The position numbers and the translations under genes are program-made. From positions 89,496,466 to 89,560,465 of the forward strand of contig OZ021729.1 in the NCBI GenBank assembly GCA_963978545.1: a DNA stretch of 64,000 nt, written 5' to 3'. Under the pieces are notes generated by a model. That model ran no database searches and was not told the origin of the DNA. It worked only from the letters and a program-made list of their open reading frames with translations. Source of the stretch: Linyphia triangularis (taxonomy: Eukaryota; Arthropoda; Arachnida; Araneae; Linyphiidae). Below, piece by piece: positions 25,661-35,150 of this stretch; the stretch's first letter is position 1; every line of letters begins with the position of its first letter.

Positions 25661-27113
25661 ATATCTTCTTGGCTCATTTGCATAAAAAAAATTACAAGCA
25701 AAAAAAAAAACTTAATTATACAGATAGAACTGTTCATCCAATGTCCTCCATCGAGAACCGGCTGGGGCTAACATTGTTTGAAGCCTTTTTTGGCCGTACC
25801 TTGAATAATGCGGATCACACTTATGACCAAACAGAAACAATACCCTTGGGCTTAAGGCCCAGGATAAAAAACATAGCAAAATCATTTCTAATAAGTTATG
25901 AAAGAAGCAACTGCATATGTATTTACTAATAGAGATAGAGTTACGGATAAATATCAACATTAAGTTTGTGATGTTAAAGAAGAGTCAGTTTGCTTACATT
26001 ATCAGCTCATAGGCTTTAACACTGACTAACTATGTCTAAAAATGAACATTAAATTGTAAACATTACAATGTTTGATAATTGAAAAGTAAACAAAAGAGCA
26101 TACTAAGTGAAACTCAACTAACAATAATTTCTTGTGTGTGTTTCTTGAAACTATATTGAATTACAAATATGCTTTCCATTTTTATTTCTACCAAATCACA
26201 GAACAGAATTATTTTACATTCACTAAACTTTACAATTTCAAGCTATTAACATAAGATTTTCTTTACCAGAAAACACTTAATACGAATCAATTACTTAAAG
26301 ATTACTCACCTATTTGTAATATTAATATTTTTATTTATTTTGTGGATTCTGTTTCTTGTAAATACTCGAATTACTACAAGCTACAAGTTTATAAACATAA
26401 GTAGGCTTCACAAGTAGAAGTGTGTTCTCTCGTGAGTAAAAAAAAAGTTAAATTCGTGTCATATGATGACTAAAAAATGATGGCATGTTGTGGACCCAAA
26501 AATATCTGAGTCATTTAATATGTACAAAAAGACGTCATTTCATGACCAAAAAAATTTGCGTCTTATGATGACCAAAAAATTTACGTGATTTTAGAAACGT
26601 CAGTTTGTATGACCATTAGATGACGTCAGAACTGACATGATTTTTTACTGAATAACGTCATTCAAGAAAAGATGCCCTAAAAATCACGTCATATATCACA
26701 TCATGCTACTACTTGGGTATATCTTTGGCTCTAATTATTGTAGAATCTTATAGCTTTACCAAAATGTTATGTTTACAATTTTTTATATGTCTGCAAATTT
26801 TTTTTTAGGAAGCTGTTCACTAAGTAAATTTAACTCCATCTTTGAAAATTTCAATACGAATCCCTGTTTTTTATGTTTTCACTCGATTTAGAATACTTTT
26901 TTAACTGTTCAAAAATCAGTCTTTGTCTTATTCTGACCTATTCAAAGTATGGCCAAACTTCAGACTTTGGCCACAGAAGATATACTGTAACACAAGTACT
27001 CCACATTAAAAGTCAATTTCTCTGATCAGCTAAGTTGCAACAGCTTAGTGCAATTAATCTTTTTGTGAATTTTGCCACGTATACAAATATTTGACCTCTT
27101 ATTTCTGTTTTAG

Positions 27114-27207
27114 CAAACTGGGATATACCATAAGACCAGCTGGCTTTAGGATTGCTCGTTATGGATGCCCTTTAGAGCTTTGCTGAACTCCAATTCTGGC
27201 AATGCTA
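27114..27207 (+). pseudogene. Broken exon of a WDFY3/Blue cheese-like gene
   Basis: The segment is bounded by acceptor TTCTGTTTTAG (ending 27113) and donor GTAAGTAT (27208). One frame reads DQLALGLLVMDAL. After a one-base shift the next frame reads RALLNSNSGNA. Together they parallel the WDFY3 segment in which a DQ-x-LALLVMETL-type helix is followed by a LL-x-x-SNTNA stretch. An in-frame TAA lies upstream of DQ and a TAG appears where the frame breaks, so the exon cannot be translated through. It ends in phase 1 (last base A), and the next exon begins GT, which restores a codon at the expected place. WDFY3 is a large BEACH-domain scaffold of selective autophagy; this part belongs to its N-terminal helical region. 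Confidence 0.65.
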
Positions 27208-27654
27208 GTAAGTATAAAAAATTCTGACCTTTTAATTTGCTCTCTAATTTAGCATTAGTTAAAGTGGAATTCTCATGTTATGTAATTTCTTATGTTAAAT
27301 ATGAAACTACTAATGTAATAATTTGTTTAATATATTGAATCAATTCTATTATCGATATTGTATTTAGTTCTATTAATAATTTTGTCTGTATAGATATAAT
27401 TTTTAATATCCATGACAGTCCAAATTGAGGCCTCATATTTTCCCAAAACAGTTCTACCTTTTGCTAGTCATAGTCTTCAAACTAACATAGATAAGAAGTT
27501 GTGTTAATATCAATCTATCTTAATTTAGATTTAGCTTTACAACTAGTTTTGAGATGTTTCGCTTCGGGTTCTTAACGAGAGAATAATCTTTATTTCTTTT
27601 TTTGCATTATGCAAGCCCATTTAAGCAAATTCATTTTTTTTAAATAAATTAATG
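27208..27654. other. Intron remnant, nothing else seen
   Basis: AT-rich sequence between the exon at 27114-27207 and the transposon at 27655. No open frame or repeat of note was seen. Confidence 0.5.
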
Positions 27655-28489
27655 CAGGGTGGCTACAGAACCTGGAAATCAGGGAATTTCACTCTTCTGG
27701 TAAAATCGGGGAAATGTCAGGGAATTTCGTAAAATTACCCTTTAATCAGGGAATTTTGAAATTTTTGAGTTTCCTTTCTCGCATGCCCCGTACGGATATC
27801 TACCTCGGCTCTCGTCACATGAAGTGGATGCTGTGATTTCACCGCGTTGAATACAGTTTTTTTCCCCATGTAGTCCGTCTAAATATCTGGCTACTTGGCC
27901 GATTTGGGAGATTGACGATTCCGAACTTTTTCTACTCTCAGCATCTAATCCAAACCATCGATATCCCGCCCACAACCGCCTGTTGATGTTCCGCTTTTTT
28001 GATTATTATTATTATTGTCTGAGATCATTATTATGCTTGGAACAATTATTTCTGTTAGATTTCTGATGATCCTATAACTTAGCAGCACAGCTATTATGCT
28101 ATGAACAGAAAACAGCTTGTGACATATATTAAAAAAAATAACATGTTTTATTTGTGTTATTTTTGAAATTAAAAAGAAAAGTTTGGGTTTTGCTTTACCT
28201 TGAAGTTAGGAAGTATGGCTGAAGTCGACGAATTTTGTATTTTTTAAATAATGTTTTCCATTCTTTTTCATCTAAAGATGTTTGTTTTGATTTTTACCAT
28301 AAATTTATTAAGGCGCAGTTATACTTTGACTGTTTCGAATTAAATTTACTTATTAAAATTTTATTTTTTTAAATTCTCCATTATTTGGTTTTTTGAAATA
28401 TGGCGCACGTCAGGGAATTTTTGAAGAAATCTTCTGGAAATCAGGGAAATGTCAGGGAATTTTATTTCTCAAATTCTGTAGCCACCCTG
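27655..28489. mobile_element. 835-bp non-autonomous DNA transposon, CAGGGTGGCTACA ends
   Basis: The ends CAGGGTGGCTACAGAA (27655-27670) and TTCTGTAGCCACCCTG (28474-28489) are exact inverted repeats. They are flanked by the 5-bp duplication TAATG (27650-27654 and 28490-28494). Subterminal repeats of the type AATCAGGGAATTT / AATGTCAGGGAATTT occur at both ends. The architecture parallels the element at 7826-10762 (CAGGG terminus, 5-bp duplication, short subterminal repeats), so both are placed with hAT5-like elements. There is no transposase. The element lies in the intron between the exons at 27114 and 29403. Confidence 0.75.
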
Positions 28490-29402
28490 TAATGTTACTT
28501 GGCTTATGTAGTTCAGGCTAAATTTGTATTATTTGTCGGTTTTCTTGATGAGGAAACCGTTTTTCCGCATTTTTAAGTGACACTTTTTTAAAGTAATTTG
28601 TCTAAGAGTAAAGTTTAAAATAGTTTTAAAAAAATATATATATATTTTATGTTTACATTTAAAGAATTGAATGCAGATGTGGATTTATTAAATGTTTTAA
28701 TACATATTTCTTATCTGCTTTATCCTTTTTCTGAAGTGAACATGATTAAATTTTTGAGCTTAAATGAAGCTTTCTACCAAAGTGTGTTTTGGGATAAATA
28801 ATTTGGTTCCATTTCTCTCTATTTCTTTCAACAACAAATGTATTGGGAGCTGTCTGTCGGTACATGAAATAAAAATACTGAGCTTCTTCGAACCATTCAC
28901 TTTTATTCGTAGTTCATAGTACCAGCTCTAATTTACAAGGCTCCCAACGAACACAACTAGTTTGGCCCCAAATAATTACAAGTAACTTTAATTACTTCAA
29001 ACGGGCAGCATAATCAACTTAAAAGCAACTACTCCAAACAAGTAGCATAATTATTTCATTTAACTAGGTGGGCAGTGAACAGCAAATTTGTTCGTCCCAA
29101 GACTCCAAATCAACTTCAATGCTCCAATTTTCAAACGTAACTAAATACATATTCAAATATATAAAAGCATTACATCATATCATCATATAAAAAAAAACAA
29201 TTCAGACGTCGCCACTCAATCCAATCACATGATTAGTGGGATGAATATAAAAATATATATATATAAAAAAAGAAATGTAAAACTGAACAGATATTCTTAC
29301 ACTGTCCACTACTAGAAAGATAAAATTATTGGGGGTCAGTGCTAAAAAGCTCTCCCTATTGATACACTTGGAATAATCTTCTATATTTTCTTCAATCCTC
29401 AG

Positions 29403-29520
29403 GTGTATTTAGAGAAAGTGGGGGTGTGCCCTTAACATGGTTCCTTATCATTTGTGCCTGGGTATTGTTCAGCAGCTTGTGTTGAGCAACGGTGACGTGA
29501 GGAAAAAACACATTTTGAAG
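29403..29520 (+). pseudogene. Broken exon of a WDFY3/Blue cheese-like gene
   Basis: The acceptor is CAATCCTCAG (ending 29402) and the donor starts GTTTGT (29521). The first frame, continuing the previous exon's phase, reads VFRESGG. A second frame then reads CALNMVPYHLCLGIVQQLVL followed by SNGDV. These parallel the WDFY3 sequence GIFREFGG, then CAHNIVKYP, then IQQLVLSPNGD. The frame change falls between GG and C, with two or five bases missing against the family. A segment of roughly 20 residues between NGD and the KKHILK end also seems to be absent. The lesions prevent a continuous reading. Confidence 0.75.
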
Positions 29521-30151
29521 GTTTGTATTTTTCATGTGATTGTATAATCTGGAATTAAGGTTTCAAAAAGTGCATTAACAAATTTTTCTAATCACATATT
29601 CTTATTTATTTCATTCATATTTTTGATACTTAATGTAACTTTGGCAAAGTTCAGTGAGTTTTATAACAGGAGAAGATGATTTGTGCTTATACTATCACTT
29701 CGAACCAAACAACATGAATGTGGATACACTGTTGGTTTTGCAGTAACCCTAAAAAATTTTCCATCTCTGTATCATATATACATAGTGGAAACCAAAAATA
29801 AAACATCCCCATCCCTGAAAATACATTTCACTCAGTATTAAAGTTTGCACTTATAAAAGAAAAGATTTAATTTAACTGGATATTCGTTCAACATTTTCTT
29901 CCATGTGTCTTGCTCCCTATCTCTGTTCACCTGAAGAAAAAAAATGACCTCAATTTATCAAACTATACTGACAATTGTTCAATACTGCCATTACGCTAAG
30001 ATTTCTGTGCTTTCTCTACTTAGGTAGCTTTCACCAAGGTATTAATATTTCAGAACCTTCTCTTGAGCACTTTATTTGTACGTATTAATAAAATAAATTA
30101 TTCCACTCTGTTGTTCTTTTTACACTTTTAGAAATGTAAATTACTTTTCAG

Positions 30152-30281
30152 TCCCACCTGTGTGTGTTACGAGAAAGCCACAAGACGAGAACTGTTTTCT
30201 GCCAAGTTGGAGGTTTTGTTTATGTGATGTCTGTTCTTGTGTCAATGGAAAACTGTTTATCAGAGCCTCCTTGGAATACTG
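30152..30281 (+). pseudogene. Intact-looking exon of a WDFY3/Blue cheese-like gene (within a broken gene copy)
   Basis: The acceptor is TTACTTTTCAG (ending 30151) and the donor GTACAA (30282). The segment is open from phase 0 for 43 codons plus one base. It reads LCVLRESHKTRTVF, then QVGGFVYVMSVLVSMENCL, then SEPPWNTG. WDFY3 has the corresponding run with LRESHRSRTVFRKVGGFVY, a LLVAMERSL-type helix and then PP-x-x-GW, so this is the clearest family match in the window. It continues directly from the KKHILK end of the previous exon. A Cys stands where the family has Arg (TVFC versus TVFR). It is called pseudogene because its neighbours are broken. If those lesions were assembly errors it would be a coding exon. 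Confidence 0.75.
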
Positions 30282-30831
30282 GTACAATATTCACTTTTCT
30301 TCTTGATTAAATGACAATTTTAGTAAACAGTGGACTTTTAAAATAGCAGATAGTAACTCAATTTGAATGCTGTTAAAATATTTGCACAATTTCTGATGTA
30401 CATGTAAAATTTAATAAGTTTTGAGTCTACTATTTTTTATAAATATTATTTTGTTTTCTCCCATTTAAAAAAGAATTTGAAGAGACTAATTAATGTATAA
30501 ATTAATCTAAATGTGTTTTTTCACCAAAAATGTAAAGTCATTTTAATATAGGATCATCTAAATAGCTACTGTAAAATTCTCACTTAAAAATTCTACCTTC
30601 ACATTTTTAAACTTCTTAATAAATGATGAGTTCTAAAAAGTATTTTTCTCTTAAAGTTCCCTAATCTTCATATATCTCATCGATAGTAATTTGACAAGAT
30701 TTTCAAAATAGTTAATTAGACGTCTTGCAAGTTGATTGTATCACTGGAAATATACATTGATTTTGTGAAATAAATGTATGTTTTGGTTGAAGTATATTTT
30801 TGAATGATTTATCTGTACATTTTTCTTGTAG

Positions 30832-30903
30832 TGGAAAAGAAATTCTCATTCTGCTACGTACCATACCTTGGCAATGAGATATGAACCTGCCTTTGCTTCT
30901 GAA
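30832..30903 (+). pseudogene. Broken exon of a WDFY3/Blue cheese-like gene
   Basis: The acceptor is TTTTTCTTGTAG (ending 30831) and the donor GTATGT (30904). One frame reads GKEILILLRTI. After a shift another reads YHTLAMRYEPAFASE. The family sequence after the previous exon has an ELLHTVFCTL-type helix followed by AMRYEPAN-x-x-FF, which the two halves reproduce in order. The break falls at the TI/YHTL overlap. AMRYEPA is a distinctive identity. Confidence 0.7.
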
Positions 30904-31349
30904 GTATGTATTTCTTGATATTAACATTAATTTTATTGTTAATGTGTTTGTGTCAGGCAAAATCTTTGGAGGACTAATTAACTTACTTGCAATAATCCAA
31001 GTGAGCTGAGGCTTAGCTGATGGACTCGTTGTCGATGACAATGCATTTTATAATTTTTTTTCGATGGGAGGAGGGGAAGATAATCAATGGCAGCAGCAAT
31101 TTAGCAATTTGTATTCTTGTAGTTTAAAGGTATGCACATGCACCATTTAGGTTTAAAAACACTCTCCTTGATTATCGTAGTCAGTCTTGATTTTTATGTT
31201 GTCTTAGTTTTTGTCAATAATTCTTCCCTGCTTAGGTTTAGCTTGCAAGTGTCTGATTAGCACCTTGTATTTCAATAAACATCAATGCTTCTGAAAACCC
31301 CTTGTTTTGACTGTTTTTATCAACTGTCAAGACACCAGTGTGTTGCATA
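30904..31349. other. Intron remnant, nothing else seen
   Basis: No exon matching the next part of the WDFY3 family sequence (about 165 residues) was found here or in the rest of the interval up to 33755. Confidence 0.4.
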
Positions 31350-31509
31350 CATTGCTGGAAAAAGCGTTAAGGCAACACCTCCTATATAAGAAAGCCTTCG
31401 CACTGACTGCGTGACGTCACATTGAGCAGTCAATCGTCCTGTTTTTAATAGTCATTTTCAGTTCAAATTTGGTGTTGTAAGTGTTACCATTTCCATAAAT
31501 ATCGCGCCC

Positions 31510-32560
31510 CATAATACACCATAAATTTTCTGTTCAGTTCTGGTCAAGTCTCCTTGATGGCCACTCAAACATTTCGACAAGATTTGTTTCGAGCCAGGAT
31601 TTTTGTGAAGCTTGAATTGTGAATAGACGCCTTGTCCTACTAAAAGATGTATTCGCCAGATGTTATTAAAAGAGCCTCCGACAATAAATTTTCTGCTAAA
31701 ATGTCTTGATAAGGTTCCAAATTTGTCTTTGTTTCCAAATAAAAAATTGGTGTTGTTCCGTTACCACCAAACCCGCCCAAAATCATCAAGGTGCCACCAC
31801 CTAACTGACGCTTAGAAAAAAAAGGATTCACTCCAAAGATCATACCAGTAGTATTTAATCCCACCCTGGGCCATCGAGATGAAACTTCTTTTCATCAGAA
31901 AAAACATTTTGCTATTTATCTCCAAAAGCAACATGGTTTTTTTTGCAAACTCTAGGTGTGCAAATTCATGCTTCTTACTTAGAGGGGGTTGACGTTTCAT
32001 TTGACTAAATTTTAAATTTGGGTTTTTCAATAACACATTTTCTACAGTTCGGCTAGTGCAAGAAAGCTTCAAATTGTACACAATTTGAGTTGAGAAAGCT
32101 TCTTTTGTGTTGCTTGGATAACAACAGCTCTCATTTGTCGAGGAGTCAGTGCAAATGCATGTCTTGTACCCTTCCAGTGATTGTAAATATCACTACTTTT
32201 TAGAAAGTTATCAACCACAGTCTTAGATCTGCTTAGCCGACCAAACGGTATAGTGGTTAGCGTGCTGGCTTCTAGACCAGGAGGTTGCGGGTTCGAGTCC
32301 CGTGTATGGTATGGGTGTTTGTAAATGTATGTTGGCTTGTCTAATGACGAATGTTTCGGCGCATTGTAGCCCTCGTGTTGCTGACGGCGCCAGATAATCT
32401 GAAAACAACCAACCAACTTAGATCTGCTTAATCTTTTAGTTATATATCCCAATAACTTAAACCACATTTTTTAAAACTAAGGATGTTACCTTGTTCAATC
32501 TGTGTTAATTTCTTTTCCTTCCCATTTTCAAATTTTTTAAAATTATTCTAGAACATCGTT
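31510..32560 (-). pseudogene. Tc1/mariner transposase remnant
   Basis: Reading the minus strand from about 32560 with frame changes: a helix-turn-helix region (KKLTQIEQG, then RLSRSKTVVDNFLK), interrupted by the SINE at 32236-32416; LTPRQMRAVVIQAT; then LARLEFAKK-like sequence. The first catalytic Asp lies in FSDEKKF (Asp codon at 31894-31896, displaced by a one-base shift). KYYWYDL and GGGTLMILGGF follow, then a QDKASIHNS block with the second Asp, and a TENLW block with the catalytic Glu. At least four stops or frameshifts are visible, so it is dead. The protein would cut and paste the element at TA sites. Confidence 0.85.
32236..32416 (+). mobile_element. tRNA-derived SINE inserted in the Tc1/mariner element
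   Basis: The head folds as a tRNA of 71 nt (32240-32310). The acceptor arms are ACCAAAC and GTATGGT, with one mismatch. The A-box-like sequence is GGTATAGTGGTTAG (32247-32260) and the B box is GGTTCGAGTCC (32290-32300), the RNA polymerase III internal promoter. An unrelated body of about 100 bp follows, ending in CAACCAACCAA with no poly-A tail. A perfect 14-bp target duplication, CTTAGATCTGCTTA, flanks it (32222-32235 and 32417-32430). Four related copies occur at 49985, 55709, 58109 and 61983, inverted. This copy differs from them in several bases. Confidence 0.9.
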
Positions 32561-33754
32561 CTAAATCGTCTACGTTAATTTGTTTGAGCAACTCAACAGA
32601 CGACTATTATACGGCAACAAATAAATAACATGGTTAAAACAATTAATTTGCCCTATTATTTTTTCCAGGTTTCTGCATGTTTAAAAAATCGTCATAATTT
32701 AAAAAGTAACTTAATTGTCGTAATGTTTTTGTATGTTTAATTAAAGCTGTCATTTTCTACATTGTGTTACATTTGCATTAAGTTCCAATAAATTGTTGGG
32801 GAAATAATGAAGTTTTTCGCTGGGCCATAACGTATTTTCCAGCACTGTAGTTGTAAAAGACAGTTAAATAGTAGTTCAGTCCTATTATGTGTTAAATTAC
32901 TTATTCTTTATATTCCTAAGATTCTATAAATTACTGTATTCACTACTGGAAAAAGAGTTACTAATGCATGGCACAAACTTTGAGTTACATTTAGAATTTC
33001 TGACATGGATAAACAAAGTGAAACTTTGTAAAAATCCTATTGCTGTACTCTGTCTTTCAATTTAAAGCGAAAGCAAGTAAGATAATAAATAAAAATACAT
33101 AAATCCTGAATGAGATACAAGACATTTCTACGGCAATATAGCATTTTTTTCTGTGTTTTTGTCGTATCAATGTTTTAAAATTGATAGATTCACTGTTTAA
33201 TATTACAAAATTAAAGTTTTTTATTCAAATCATTGCTACGTTTTACCTTTTGGTGGTGTAAAAAGATACTTGCTAAACTAGAGAAAAATTATGTGATAAA
33301 ACGAAAATCCTTACCATTTAGAAATAAATTCACCAACAAATTCTTCTATAAAAATGAGGTTTATGGAAAAAGGCTTTTCCTTGCATAGAAAATTTCTTTA
33401 AAATACACGCATAAATGACTCTATCATAAACATTAAAAACAAAACAATCTACACAAACAGTTTATACATTCTAAGATTGCTTGTTTTAAACACTCACATA
33501 TCTATGATTGAAATTACTATTTTTAGGAAATTTTTTTTTAACTTTTTAAACAAGTATTTTTTTTTATGAACAAAGTTACCTCTAAACTGCTCTCTTATTC
33601 CCTAATTTTTTTATATTGTTATTTTTTTAAGTATCATGAACTTTTGTCCCATCTTAAATAACAAAAGATCTCTGCAGGAGGCGAATAACCAATACAGTTA
33701 TGCACAAATTATTTCATTTTTAACCTTATTCTTGAATTTTCTTTCTGTCTCCAG

Positions 33755-33964
33755 TGTGACTCTTCAAGTGTACCTTTCTGAGGTTATGCGTTTGTTGGTG
33801 GTGTTCCGAGTACAGCCCGCAAGTGATGCGCGAATTAGGGTTTCCATGCGCGTTACCGTCCACTGCCACATTGTTCAGGAAAACGAGAATCATTTACTAC
33901 ATTCTCCCATGCAGTATGTTCTAGAGCGACTATCAGCACAATCTCTAGAGCCAAAAGACTTTAG
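33755..33964 (+). pseudogene. Exon of a WDFY3/Blue cheese-like gene with two compensating frameshifts
   Basis: The acceptor is TTTCTGTCTCCAG (ending 33754) and the donor GTGAGT (33965). The 210-bp segment is open throughout one frame, starting VTLQVYLSEVMRLLV and ending HLLHSPMQYVLERL, SAQSLEPKDF. Both ends match WDFY3 (a QLAVANILQSLV-type helix, and HSLHPPLQRMFERL / ASQALEP). The middle does not match in this frame. Shifted by one base it reads SEYSPQVMRELGFPCAL, matching the family's SERNQQVMCEAGL region. An extra G near 33798 and a missing base near 33862 explain this. The total length is preserved, so the exon stays open but with about 20 wrong residues. Confidence 0.75.
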
Positions 33965-35150
33965 GTGAGTGCCAAATTAGTATTACGAGTTTGCTATTGT
34001 TTTGGAGGTTTCTTAAACAAAAAACCTTGAAAAGGCAGTTATATGCTCTTATATTGTATTAATAATTTTGTTAGAATGTATACATGAAAGTACTCTTGTC
34101 AGAAGACTTTATGAATCCAACTTGATTAAGCATTGTGCTTATGATGCCAGTATTACTCTTTGATGTTGGAAACTTAATACAATTTAGATTAAATAATTTT
34201 TTTTCTTTTTCCAAATATCTAATACAACTCTGAACACACTAGGAATATTTCATTGTGTGTATTATAGAATGCCATGACATTTTGTTGTATCACATCAACT
34301 TTAAATGGATCAGTGGCAATATGCTATTTCATTCAAGTTACAAATGAGTAGAAGCATGTGGGTAATTTTACGACAAATCAACTCAAAAGCAGTTAGTGCA
34401 AAAAGTGCTCATGTCTGATGCTTTAAATAAAAGACCAAATCAAGCACTTTTCTAATTATACTCAATTTAATCTTAACTATGATTAAAAAGAGAAATGCTG
34501 ATTCAGTTTATAATGAAAGGCCAATATCTGCATTTTCCCTGTTAAATTCTAGACCTGTTTTCCTTTTTTTTTTCAACTTAAGCAATGGAGTCAAGTTTCA
34601 TTAATTCTAGGGGTTAGGGTTAAAAGTTCCATTGACTTTACTAGAATGACTCACTTAGGGTAGGTTGGGTAAAATGAGTTTATAAATCACTTTTTTTCTT
34701 ATGTTCAGCTAAAATTTTCATTACATTAAATGTTAACAATTCACTTTTTATTTTGGTTTTTCTTTATATTGCACATCTTGGGAATAAGAATACACATTTT
34801 TTTTAAATTATTTTGTTGCATGACTATGTTTGTGATAAAACATTTTATAGGTCACCGTAGGTATTATCCCACGCAGGTGAAAATGGGTATACTATAGTTT
34901 AACAATGAAAACCATAGACATGACACATTCAACATGAAAAATAGTGACATCGTTCGGTATTTTGACGAGTTCTCATCAACACTGAAAATTGTATCGCTAT
35001 ATTTGTTCCAACTCTTCATTTTTTTCCACCAGAGTTTAAGGACTAATTTGATTACCACCTTATTCTCCATTCCTAATAGCATCATAAATGAATATCTTTT
35101 GCTTCAATGATAGTTTGATACTTTTTTCTTTTCTTTAAAGTCCATCCCAT
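33965..35150. other. Non-coding, AT-rich
   Basis: No next WDFY3-like exon was found. The first 600 bases or so are presumed intron by position. Only short open frames occur, and none is recognisable. Confidence 0.4.

Larger units (their letters stand above)
20591..26718. mobile_element. 6.1-kb element with TGACGTCA-like subterminal motifs
   Basis: The left end (20591-20612: ACCAATTAGTAGCATGACGT) and the reverse complement of the right end (26697-26718: ACCCAAGTAGTAGCATGATG) match at most positions. Within about 220-260 bp of each end there are many copies of ATGACG, GACGTCAT and related sequences, including full TGACGTCA-like palindromes near 20675, 26530 and 26622. The interior contains further inverted repeats (21825-22245 with 25455-25660, and 23161 with 25175), so other elements appear to be nested. 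No transposase was recognised. The target duplication is unclear. Confidence 0.5.
31350..32847 (-). mobile_element. Tc1/mariner transposon, degenerate, split by a SINE
   Basis: The ends are imperfect inverted repeats of about 24 bp. The left is CATTGCTGGAAAAAGCGTTA (31350 on). The right, in reverse complement, is CAGTGCTGGAAAATACGTTA (ending 32847). Each is flanked by a TA dinucleotide (31348-31349 and 32848-32849), the target duplication of this superfamily. Without the 195-bp SINE insertion and its duplicated target the element is about 1.3 kb, the usual size. The transposase remnant is on the minus strand. Confidence 0.85.

Noticed and set aside
25669..25960. Open frames on both strands in a GC-richer patch (FEAFFGRTLNNADHTYDQTE-like).
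   Set aside because: No splice signals, known domain or second copy supports either strand. It is left unassigned within the 20591-26718 element.
32240..32310. A functional tRNA gene.
   Set aside because: The head folds like a tRNA, but the anticodon stem is short a base and the acceptor has a mismatch. It is part of a 181-bp SINE with a 14-bp target duplication.
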